A stretch of 64,000 nt of DNA from Clavulina sp. PMI_390 (lineage: Eukaryota > Basidiomycota > Agaricomycetes > Cantharellales > Hydnaceae), in the NCBI GenBank assembly GCA_015039315.1, contig WIDE01000050.1:123972-187971 (forward strand), written 5' to 3'. The notes below the pieces were generated by a model. It searched no databases and was not told the DNA's origin. It saw nothing but the letters and a program-made list of their open reading frames with translations. Positions 32,192 to 42,999 of the stretch are shown here, piece after piece. Position numbers and translations under genes: made by a program. Numbering within the stretch: position 1 is the first letter of the stretch; each line of letters begins with the position of its first letter.

Positions 32192-34836
32192 ATGCCAGTG
32201 CTGGGTTCGAAGCAAGACAGCGTTAAAGTGCTGCTCGAAGAGCACTCTTTTTTTCTACGCCCGTCAGTACCCCTGTCACCGTTGAGATCTATCGCTGTGA
32301 AGCCCAGCCATACCTACGCATAATATTTTCACAGAACACCCGACGCCGAGGCAACTCCAGCGGACGACTCCACCATCCGTGGCCGTCTCGTCATCACACT
32401 CTCCAAACCGCGTCGAGTAACGTCCATAACAGTGCGGCTCGTCTGCCAGTATGCTGTAACAGGCAGTGAAAAAGACTTGTGCGTTTTACTATTTTCGTGA
32501 TATCATGATAACTTGCATCATACTGATCTCTGTGGTGCCGCCACCCCTCACTCTATCCCATCCTCGCTCCGCCGCCATTAATGTTGGTCTCCATTTCCGC
32601 ACATCAATCGGGTTTGAAATCACATCTCTACCCTGGGCTCATCCTCGCTCTCTCCCCCGCATACCGGGCTACACTCCAGCCGGCAATCCGGCCAAGTGGT
32701 CATCTCGAATGCCCAGCTGCAGCCTAGGGGCCTTGCAAACTCAGATCTTCCGCGCGGCCAGCACGAGTACGAGTTCATTCTCGTCATCCCTTCTTCATCC
32801 GCCCCAAGCGAGAAGTCTCGGAGGGGGAAAGTCAGCTATGAAGTTGTTGCCACCGCCGACTACGCGCGAGACCATCAGTCCAGCTCATCGCTAGCCAACC
32901 AAGCACATGCCACGACCTCTACTTCGTCTCGCGTACGAACACTCGAGGATTCCGTTCCCGTGTCCCTCGTGATCAACCCTGCCCCGTAAGTTATCACTCT
33001 TTTTCTCCCTCTATTATCTCCACACGACGCCTGGGCTTCTCGAATCTCCTTTGCGTTCCGTTTCCACCGTCCCCTTCTCTGCTTCCTATACCCTCATGGG
33101 AGTTCACCCGCGCTGGTTGCGTACTCTATTGTCGTTTATTGCGCACTTTTCATTCCGCATGAGATCGGGAGACGATCGTTCCCTAGTTAGAATGTGTGGG
33201 CCTTACTCGGCGCTTTTCGCGCGCTACAAGGCGCTCATGCGCAGGCTTCATTTTCCCTGTCCAACTCTATCCTCATTCCATTCGGGGATACATCTGCCAT
33301 CTCATTGCTTGGTTAAGGTCTCAATCGCGATCGCCAGCTGACAACCATTCTTTTTTCCTTTCGTCATGTGTCCTTCCTCTGGCGTGTGTAATTATGGACG
33401 CTGGGGATCGCTCTTTCATCACCACGTGGACGTGATGCCCCGCATCATCATTCTTCAACTTCCCTTGCGACCAATCAATCTTCGTCCCGTAGACTTGGTG
33501 AAACCAGTAAACTGAACGTTGACGTTCCTGGTTTCAAGCGCGAGGTTGGGGTACGCTATTTTTCATCCACTGCTCGTCATCCTTCATTTCGCTCACTCGC
33601 CGTGCTCTATAGCCTTATCTCTTCACAGCAGCTTCGCAACACCTCACTGTTGGTGGGCTTATTCATTTCGACTACCACCTCCCGAATGTACCTCGCACCG
33701 TCGCCGTGCTAAGCGTCTCGGCAGTGCTGAAGAGCACACATTGGTATGGGGCGAAATACCGGGCCGCGGTGCCATACACCCGACATAATGAGGGCAGCAA
33801 TGACGACGAGGAAGAAGGGAGGACAACAGTGGTCATGACTCCACTGTTCGCTATTGGCGGAGACATCGAGCGAGGGAAACTTGTGGGTGAAGCGACTGTC
33901 AGTGGGGACACGAAAATTGTCGCCAGAGATGAGAACGGGAGGACGCTTGCTTTCCCTCCATCACCAAGCTCGTCATCGTCTTCCTCCACTTGGGCACATC
34001 CACCTCCCGTCCAGGTCATCCCGCCATCTGGTTCCTTCTCGCTCTCGCATCTCACTCGTCTCCCCAATGACAAAGTCCTCCCTCCATCGACTCTCCCTGG
34101 CACACGAACCCCCTTCAGAGTATCCCATGAGCTCGTCATGAAGCTGCATTTCGTCTACCCAGACGAGGAGGAAGAGAGGGCTCGCATGCACATTAGGAGT
34201 GAACCCCCGTACGCGTTGTGCGTCACCCAAGACATCACCATCTCGAGCTGCAGTTGCTTGGTGAAGAGTTTGCTTGTGCCAAGCTACGAAGAAGCCTTGA
34301 GCGCTGGTGCAGGCTCCACACCACTGACCCCTACGATGTCGACTACAACCCCCCGCCCTAGCGTGAGTGGCGGGCGGGCGTCTCCACCGCCATCTTACCC
34401 CTCGTACCTGCCCGCCAGACCCTCGCGGTCATCATCGGTATCATCGACATACGCTGGTTCTCCTGCCCCTACCTCCACAATGCCTTCTTTCGGCTATCAG
34501 CCATCCCGCTTGGCCCGTCCCACCATCATCACCTCATCACCCGCCTATCCCACTCCAACCCCAACGTTGGACTCCAGTATCCCTCCGTCGCCATCATCTG
34601 CTCGCGCACTCAAGCAAGCTCTATCATCGCTTCCGATGGGATTCTCGAAGACTTCGAAGCGGACTGGGCCGTGCATATGCGATGCGACCAAGGAACAGCT
34701 GTTCGAACAGGATCGGGCTGATGGTGGTTTTGCAGGGAGGAGAGTAGGCTATGGCTACGAGCCGAGGAAAGCAGTGTATGTCCCCTCGATCGAGAGGGAG
34801 GAGCGTGTGACGACAAGGGTGATCGATCTGGTGTAA
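32192..34836 (+). CDS. Arrestin-fold protein, divergent copy 7 with PPxY motif
   Basis: Divergent family member of about 580 aa. Exon 1: MPVLGSKQDSVKVLLEEHS then FFLRP. Exon 2: DSTIRGRLVITLSKPRRVTS. Exon 3: SGQVVISNAQLQP, HEYEFILVIPSSSAP and a His/Ser insert, ending VSLVINPAP. Exon 4: LGETSKLNVDVPGFKREVG. Exon 5 starts PYLFTAASQHLTVGGLIHFD and runs to the stop at 34836. The first four introns match copies 1-6, but the fifth (before CSCLVKSLLVPSYEEAL) is absent. The tail is long and Ser/Pro-rich and contains SPPPSY, a PPxY motif that in fungal alpha-arrestins binds Rsp5/Nedd4-type ubiquitin ligases. It ends with CICDATKEQLFEQDRAD, related to the array tail, but has no SWDDL block. Probably the conserved family member; the adaptor role is inferred. 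Confidence 0.83.
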
Positions 34837-35633
34837 TACCTCAACTTGTGTCCTCCGAGTCTTCCCGGACCCCCCTACTCCTCCCTAGATGCGCTTGGTT
34901 TTGCTTTGCTGTGGCTTTCATTTTGCATGCTCTCTGAGCAGATCCCCTTCTCCATGATACCCTGTCTGCATCTGACTGCTTTCTTGTTTGTGTTTTGATC
35001 TGCTTTCGATTGTCGGTTTTCTTGTTTCCATCGGACTTTCTCTACTCCCATTGACGATTGTTCACGACTCCAAGTCTAGTCTGTATAGTAGCTTTCGCAT
35101 TGCATTGCATGGATTTCTTTCTATATCACTTCATGTCAAGCTGTGGCAAGGACACACCACAGTGCACCCGCCCCGCATTGCGTTCGGAGGAGCACGGCCG
35201 CCTGAGATTGAATTGGGGTGCTTTCAGTCGTTATTGTTCTCGAACTGTCCAGCTTTCGAAGACGACGAATGGCAATGCATCCAGAAGGAGACCTCGAAAA
35301 CTTTATCACAATCTTTTTTGATACCGACTCTGCTATTCGTACCGCATTTTTTTGTTCCTGGGATTTCTGGGTGAAACTCGTCGAAGGGGCGGTGAAGTGA
35401 GAGAACTGAATTGATTGCCAATGAACACAGCCCCTCGTCGCGACACATCCTATAAACAAACGTCACCGACTCGCCGCCCAACCTTCACTTCGCCACACAC
35501 CTACACACAACCTCACTCTTGCTCTTCTTGTTCCTTCCCTGCTTGCTTCTTGCCCTTTTGCGCTTTAGGAAGCGAGTGAGATATAAACTGCTTTGGTGAT
35601 ACTCTAGACAGCACACCTTCTATTGTTAAGAAA
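34837..35633. other. Intergenic region between arrestin copy 7 and Rho3
   Basis: Pyrimidine-rich on the plus strand, especially just before 35634, as is common in basidiomycete promoters and leaders. No gene seen. Confidence 0.55.
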
Positions 35634-37056
35634 ATGCCCCTGTGTGGCTCCACTTCCGATTCCTCTGGCACTGGCTGGCGAGGGCGGCCGGTGAGTCTAT
35701 TTGCTGGTAGACCGACATCCTGGGACTGTGCTCTGATGACTCTCTTCACCTCTTGCGTTCCTCGACCTCAATCGCGCGCCTCGTCATGTTGTGGGGTGGT
35801 TCGTTTCCTACCAGATGCAAAGAAAGCTTGTCGTCCTAGGAGATGGTGCTTGCGGAAAGGTTAGTCCCCAATCTTCGTCGTCTATCACACATTTGATACT
35901 GTACTTGAACGCGAACTCACAACCTATTGTCACTATAGACCAGTCTGCTCAATGTGTTCACAGCCGGGTACTTCACCCAGATCTAGTGCGTCGTCTCCTG
36001 CCTCCAGCTCCCGTACCAATACTACGGAATCCTAATCGTATTATGTGATATCTCAGTGAACCAACAGTATTCGAGAATTACGTTCACGACGTCAATGTCG
36101 GCGGTCAGACCGTCGAGCTGTCATTATGGGACACAGCAGGTTCGTCACCTCCTCAATCCTTCTCTCTTAGGAGCGATGCACGTCTTCCTACTATCGCCGT
36201 GTGGCACCATTTGGAGTTCCTCTCCCTATCTTGACGTGCCTCCCCTGAGATTGTTTACGTTTTCCTTTTTCATCTACGCAACATGCTCACTCACTCACGT
36301 AACGGCGCCTCTTTGTACATCATTACCAACAGGGCAGGAAGATTTTGCACGATTACGATCGCTGAGTTATTCCGAAACCCATGTGATTATGCTGTGCTTC
36401 TCGGTCAGTGTCGATTTGTTATCTTCCCAGTACATGGGAGCTGTGCCGTGCGTGCGAAGAGGAACTGGCAAGCTGACATCGTTTGCTTTTGCTCTATTTA
36501 GGCGGACAATCCCACTAGCTTGGAAAACGTCGAGTCGAAATGGATGGATGAGATATTAGAGGTGAGCTTTTTTGACTCATGGAACGAGCGCCTACTAGGC
36601 AAGAGGCTAACTGCGCTTTTTGATCAATTGCAGTACTGCTACGGAGTCAAGGTGCCTATTACACTGCTTCCCTGTGTATCCATAATCAAGTCATACTAAA
36701 GCTCTCCTTCCTACAGCTTGTGCTTGTTGCATTGAAATGCGATCTCCGAGACGACCCTAATGTCATTCGCAACCTTCAAGCAAGGGGGCAGCATCCATGC
36801 CAGTATGAAGAGGGTCTTGCTGTAGCACGGAGAATACGAGCCAGCCGATACCTGGGTTCGTGCTTATGATCTCACCCACTTGCTTGTACCGTCACTGACG
36901 TCTGACCTTCCTCTAGAATGCTCCGCGAAACACAATCGTGGTGTTAACGAGGTATTCCAGGAGTCTGCAAAGGTCTCGATCACGGCACGCGCCGCGAGCG
37001 GGCCATACACCACTCCACTCGAAGAGGAAAAGAGTGGCGGGTGCATTGTGATGTGA
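35634..37056 (+). CDS. rho3: Rho3-type small GTPase
   Basis: Rho-family GTPase with at least seven introns. Exon 1 (35634-35691) encodes [19 protein letters not shown]; exon 2 starts at 35815 with [15 protein letters not shown] (G1, P-loop). Then [32 protein letters not shown] (switch I), [20 protein letters not shown] (G3 and switch II), [39 protein letters not shown] (G4) and [20 protein letters not shown] (G5). The C-terminus is CIVM, a CAAX box for prenylation, stop at 37056. MPLCG, FENYVHD and SLENVESKW are typical of the fungal Rho3 subgroup, which acts at the plasma membrane in polarised growth and secretion. The stretch [16 protein letters not shown] is the usual Rho3 variable insert. 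Confidence 0.92.
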
Positions 37057-37445
37057 TCCGGATTCTCGCGTCGGTTACTTTTTAGTTTGCTTTCTTGTTT
37101 TCCCACTTCATACCCGATAGCCACGTTTTGATGTGGCATCCCTAGTTTTGCTCAATTCTTCTTTCTCTTCTCATTTGGGAATACTCTCGCCATCACTCGC
37201 TCCTTGCTTTCATACGTTTCACCTCCTCTGCTCGTTTCTCCATTAAACGCTTGTGTCTTTTTACGCTGCTATACTGCGTACTTTCTCGCCCCTTCTCTCA
37301 AGATCGAGTCAACTATATACCTCAGCCCACCACTCTACTCCATTGCGTTGGGAGTCTGTCAGTGGGGTTAATACGTGCCCTGCAATGTGCCTTGTGTAAT
37401 TCTTGTAGCCCAGGTCCAAATCACTCCATTCCAAACTACACTTTT
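37057..37445. other. 3' flanks of two convergent genes
   Basis: About 390 bp, pyrimidine-rich on +, presumably 3' UTRs and terminators of the Rho3 gene and the minus-strand gene. No ORF of interest. Confidence 0.5.
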
Positions 37446-38542
37446 CTACCCGAGCAGGTCATCAAGGAATGCTTCTGGATCGTTTGATGTGCCTCCAGAA
37501 GCATCCCCAGATGAAGGATGTATTCGAGTGTCCGCTTTGGGCTCATTTGCTTCATATAGTCAAGAGGATTAGCAAAGAAGCGGGCTTGGATGGTGAGTTG
37601 GAGAAAACTCCTACCTGCTTGACGAGCCTGGGCAGCCAATGGCGTTGGAGTGCCTGACTGTCGAATCTGTTTGCTTCCTTGCAAACGAGTCTTTAGGTCT
37701 ATGATTGGAGGGAGATCGTGTCAAAGATCAGTCCATTGAGACGCCTTACAACACTATTTGGTGGCTTCTTCTCAATACTCACCTCGCATGGCTTCGGCAG
37801 CAGTCTTCTCCTGACGCATTGCCTCCAAACTATCATCCCACTCCACCACCTGCTTATTCTGCTTTCGGGACTGCGCTGCGGCGGATGATTTGGCACCTGA
37901 GCTAGCTAGACGAGCAGAGGCCATGAGATTGCCCAATTCGTGGTCGATATCGTCGTCCGGGATGGGAGGTTGTGCTGCACCCTTCGAGGACACCGCAAGT
38001 GAGCTTAGAGACGGTTCCAAGACGTCAGAAGAACCGAGAATGTTTTCTTCGTCTAGTTTAGCTCGCTGGCGAGCAAGGAACGCGGAGAGGTCCACTTCTG
38101 GCTCTGGTTCTTCTTCTGGGTCTGCAATGCGAGTGAGAGCAGAGTGAGCGGATCGGACAATTGCCTTGCTAGTAGGACAGGTGGAACAGACCAGGCTCAG
38201 GCTCCTCATAGCGATCGGCATTGCTACCCAGGTTCCGCTTGGCATATTTTGCCTGGAAAGGATGCAAAACACAATTGATTAATCTGAAGGTAATTGCCAG
38301 CTCGCAGCACATAATATGGTCACTCCAACGGATTTACAGATATTTCACACCTGCATCTCTTTAACTTCATCCTCATCAAGCTCAACTTCTTGTTCATTCT
38401 CAAGTACTAGTCGCTGTGTAAACTCTGCAGGTCGTCCGCGTCCTCTACCTCTCCCACGAGCGCGTAGGTACTTCCCGAGCCCTCCACGTGATTTCCCCCT
38501 TCCTCTCGAAGGGGATGGTGCACTGGATGCTGGCTCAGACAT
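37446..38542 (-). CDS. RG-rich acidic protein of unknown function
   Basis: I do not recognise the family. Start ATG 38542 (MSEPASSAPSPSRGRGKSRG); upstream in-frame starts are only GTG. The N-terminus is Arg/Gly-rich (GKYLRARGRGRGRGRPAEF), then acidic (NEQEVELDEDEVKEMQ). Exon 2 gives AKYAKRNLGSNADRYEEPEP. Exon 3 starts DPEEEPEPEVDLSAFLARQR and includes PPIPDDDIDHELGNLMASAR and VVEWDDSLEAMRQEKTAAEA. Later exons give DLKTRLQGSKQ and a C-terminus DPEAFLDDLLG, stop at 37446. Junctions are in frame with consensus splice sites. The blocks look conserved in type, with basic RG and acidic coiled segments, so a nuclear or RNA-associated protein is possible, but nothing in the sequence proves it. It is divergent from the TFIIIC gene, with about 120 bp between the starts. 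Confidence 0.7.
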
Positions 38543-38663
38543 TTGAGAGTTAGGGCGAGATGGAGATGGTGGATCTGGTGTTGGTGGGTATTTGGGTTTC
38601 ACGTCACATCGTGACCTTCGCGTCGACCTCGATCGCGTTTGCCTGGTGAGGTTACAGGCAGCG

Positions 38664-41600
38664 ATGCCACTCCGGACTCAAAGCGTAATCCGCCTGCACC
38701 AGATCGCTCCATCACCTTCCACGACACCTATCCAGTGGTCTACAGAGGGCCAGGCGCTCATCGTTACTAGGCATGCTCTCTACATCCTGGTGAGTTTAGT
38801 GAACACTTGCATACCCGAACTCGTCATATTTTCGAATCTCTAATCGGGCTAAACCAATTTACTAATAGAATCTCCATAGACTCCCGACCTAGGCATCGAG
38901 TATGACTTGACATCAGCAGCCCTAGCACATCCTCCTGGACTGTTGAAGGAGCATTCTGGGCCCGCCATTCGCTGGTTCAGTACTGTTGTCGAGCTTGAAG
39001 AGGCATTAGCCTATAATTGGTCGGAAGGCTCCGATAGTGCGTCTTTATGTCCTAAATCAATTGTATGCTCAAGTTACCAGCTTCTTCCTTTACCTAGACA
39101 ATGCCACTACAGCATTTGGATCGTTAAGCTTGATGTGGCGCGAAGCCTGCTGGAGCCCTTCATACCTATCGGAGTCTGGAGGGTGGGTCTGTATCTCCCA
39201 TATACCACGTTTGCGACCATTCCCCGTAGCTTGACCTCCGTCCTGCACAGCTGCTTGATTGCTGGCCTGAACTCGAATCTGGAGCTTACATTGTGGGCAT
39301 CGCTAAAGACGCATCTAAAGGGAGAATACATCAGGGTAAGTGCTTTTTAAATAACCTTCGAAAGGTTTCTGTAAGTGGTCTAACGCCGGAGGCGACTACT
39401 TAGGCCCAAAATCTCACGCAATTATTACTGGAGGTGTCAGAACAAGATATCCCTGCTCTTGAAGGAGATGAAAAGGAGAAGAGTGCTGTAACTCGCGTGT
39501 TATACGCTCAAACAAACTGTAAACCATATATTTCCCTTTTCCTTGACCGATCATCATTTGATTCCCCTTCTCGAGTGCAGGCATCGCATGGTCTGAATCC
39601 ACTCTCATCAATACTGAAAAGCGGAAGATCGATGTCTCACTCCTCGCGACGGGTAACAGGGCCGGGCGACTCGTCTTCTTCAGGTGAGGACTCTCTAGAC
39701 TAACAGACTCTCCCAATCATCGTCTAAATGCCGGAAACAGGTGTCAACGAGGCTCATACTGCTCTCATGAAGCAAGCGTCCATATATCAGGGTCATGGAT
39801 AACTCATGTGACCTGGAGCAAATGGTTAGCCGAGGATCAAACGCACCGTTAGTGTGCTTACTATGTGTACCTGTGGGCTTCCTCTCATCTCAAAACGGAT
39901 CATGACGATAGGGCGAGCTACGATTGCGGCATCAACTGCAGATGGTCAAATCCACCTTGTCCATGTGAGATGCTACCTAAAGAATTCACCTGACACCCCT
40001 GAATCGTCTCCCGAGCTCGTGTTTGAATTCAAACACGAGAATGACGACACCAGCCGCCCTACATCTGTTGATAAAAGGGGGATCACTATGCTACGTTGGC
40101 TAGAACTCAGTGACGGGAGTCAGGTAGGTACATCTAGCCTGCTGGCTGTCTCTTTATTGACACATTGCGACGCTCTTCGCATTGTCGGGCAGGCTTTGGT
40201 CTACACAAAGCCGGGAACGGTCAGCTTTTGGCGCTTGGGAGCTCTTGAGGATGATCCACTCGATATCACTTTACGATTGTCATCACCAACACTAAGCGTT
40301 GGATCCTCAAGTTTGGCTGCTCCGTCTGGTACGTGAGATGCGAGATAGTTTTACTTGGCTCACTCATTCGGTTCCACAACTCTTAGGAATGCACTACTAT
40401 TCTGAAGCGGATAAACTCGTCATCTCCTTGGGGGATGGCTCCTTTCACCTCATCAAAAGTCTCTCTACCAAGCCATCATATCAACGGCAACTAGCCCAAC
40501 CCGCTGCATCGACGTCCGATCCACATTCTGACGCTAGCTCTCCTCCAAACACAAAACCTACCTTGCCTCTTCCATCGACGTCAGTTATAGACATTACAAC
40601 AAACGGTTTGTCGCAGACAGCGCGCAGCGTTTTTGATATCATCGAGAGTAATGGAGGAACTAGATTGGTCAACCAGAAAGATCTGATGAACACAACTGCA
40701 AGTGCCGCTTTTGGTGAATTTGGTGACTGGATTTGGATGTACGAGTGCGTACTTTGTCTCCAACGTCTCACCTTGCCCGCGATATGTGCTGACGGCCATG
40801 CGGGTTTCTAAGGGCTCGACGGCCAGGCGAGTTGCTCTACAAATCGGAGGCATCACAGAATAGCATGGTGGTTGTACAACAGTTGTGGCAGCAGGATACC
40901 GACACCCTGCATAAGAAGATCGTCGACGCGCTCCGGCACCCTGGTACTGGTGAGTCTCACCTATCGGTCCTTCAATAATCACCGAGCCTAGCTCGATCAG
41001 CCTGCCGATTAACTGGCAATGGATCTTACTGTCGGCCCTACAGCGCATGACCACTCCCCGACAGGCCTCTTGGGTGGTATTTTTCTCCAATTACGCGTCC
41101 CAGCTACTCTTGAAGCTCTCGGCGGGCGGCTCATTGGCCTGCTCGAGCGTGATGAAGCCGCACTAGACCTTCTGAAGGCGTCATTGGTCACGCCAACAGC
41201 GCAGTCCAGTCGGAAAGACCAGCATTCAGAGCTGACTACAAAAGAAGCTCGCACGGCATTTCAGATGCGACTTCACGATGCGCTATGGTTGAACGAAAGG
41301 CTTTGGAAATGCCGTCTCATTATGGTGCTGGCGAGGTTTTGTCGAGTGAGTCTTACGCCCGATTCCAGTACTATTAGCTATTGGAATGCCCATGCTAATA
41401 CGCTTGCAAATCCCTTCGCCCGGCATTCCAGAAAGTCGCAAGCTCGTCGTCGCTGGATGCGGGGTATCTCCAAGCATACTCGCGCTTGGTGAATGAATAC
41501 GAGGTTCTGATAATGCAAGTCACGTTGACGATTATCTTGGAATTGTTGTCAGAATATCAGGCACATGCGCTGGGTGAGTGTTGCGGCCGTCTACTCATTT

Positions 41601-42617
41601 CGGCTTTCCCGTCCAATTCTTGGACCGTGCTTTGAGTAAATTCTTTCACCTGATTGTCCAGATTCTCGAAGCATGAGCGATTGCTGGGACATTCAGCTGG
41701 ATTCTATCCTTATGGTGCCTGTTGCAACCAACGCCGCTGCTTTCTTTGCTTCGCTTCTCTTTTCCTTGTGAACTCTTCGTGAGTCATCGTGAATCCATCC
41801 TGATCGTCAATTCTTGATCATAGGCAACGCGAAGGCACAGTCGACGATTGCGCGCTTTGCCGTCATACCTAATCTCCTGCCGGCCGCTACAGCCCCCGCA
41901 CGCCTCATTGAGCTCGCCAACCAAGTGCAAATCAAATTGCCTGGCGGAGTTACCTCTGACGTGTTGCCCAGCCGCTCGGCCGCTGGGGCTGGGGATGGGG
42001 AAGGGTCTACGATGGGGGTTGGGGTTGGGGCAACACCTGGATCGATGACAGACGCGGGAATGCTGGCGAGGAGCGTCGATCTTGGGGAACGATGCCCCGC
42101 GTGTAATGAGCCCGTCTTGTTGGGACATTTGGCCCGGAGCGTGTGTACGAAGGGACATCGGTGGGGTGAGTCTAAATTTGAATTGCCGCAAGCCTCCCCA
42201 AGTCGGTTCGTCATTGGCTCCCAGGGCTCGATGACCACACGAGCGAATGAGACTGGCCGGATTCTTGTTCATGCCTTCGGCCGGGACATGTGCGCTGACT
42301 TTAAGCTAACATGGGGTCTTTATCTTTGTCGAATAGAGCGATGTTCGGCGACGTATGCGATCATAGCTACGCCGGCCGAGAGGACTTGTGTCGGATGCTG
42401 TCGAAGAACACTGAGGCCGCCGGCAGTACGGCCGCCAATGTCACTCATTCCCCAACAGAGCTCGGCACCCCAAGGGCAAGAAGGCAATCAAACCAGTAAT
42501 GTGAAACAAATGGAGGCCTCAGGGTCAGAAGACGAGGAGGAGGACTGGGTGGCACATGAGATTCTTATGGCCTCATCATTCTGTATCTGCGGGAATAGAT
42601 TTGCGCGCATGGTGTAG
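38664..42617 (+). CDS. Transcription factor IIIC delta-type subunit (TFIIIC90-like)
   Basis: Multi-exon subunit of the RNA polymerase III factor TFIIIC. Start MPLRTQSVIRLHQIAPSPST, then IQWSTEGQALIVTRHALYIL|TPDLGIEYDL. The N-terminal beta-propeller blocks are typical of the TFIIIC delta N-terminal domain: REACWSPSYLSESGGCLIAG, LNSNLELTLWASLKTHLKGE, and later ATIAASTADGQIHLVHVRC and LRWLELSDGSQ. The C-terminus has the TFIIIC zinc-binding region: RCPACNEPVLLGHLARSVC, TKGHRW|ERCSATYAIIATP, ERTCVGC and CICGNRF, stop at 42617. TFIIIC recognises B-box promoters of tRNA genes in the nucleus. Some mid-gene exon borders (40800-41800) are not fully resolved. A G-rich stretch near 41990-42030 encodes a Gly-Val run before the zinc region. 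Confidence 0.82.
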
Positions 42618-42999
42618 CCTCCGCTGATTAGACTTCTTTATGACTTTGCTGAATGAGCGAACACCACCTTGGAGCTTGATCGAACCCCAGCCCCCAATGT
42701 CATGCATATGGTCGTCGAGTGCCTGTCACTCACTCGCTCGCTCTGAATCATGGCTCAAATATACATGTACTCTATTCGAATACTTATCTTGTGCTGCCCA
42801 GCGCTGATCAATGAGTATTGTAATGAACTTTCACACTTTTTTCCTTTGTTGACCGCCCGACCGAGGCTGAATGAATGGGAGGATGTGTTCGAGGGAGCGA
42901 TTCCCACAGTGACTGAATTGATTCGATTTCCCCCAAAGACTCGCAGACTCGGCCACAAGTTTCTACTCCCATCTTCCACCTCACTCCCCATCGCCATCA
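42618..42999. other. Promoter and leader region of acetyl-CoA carboxylase
   Basis: About 380 bp between the TFIIIC stop and the ACC1 ATG. No gene. It contains an ATG just downstream of 42750 that opens a 100-codon frame without family resemblance, so an upstream ORF in the leader is possible but unsupported. Confidence 0.4.
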
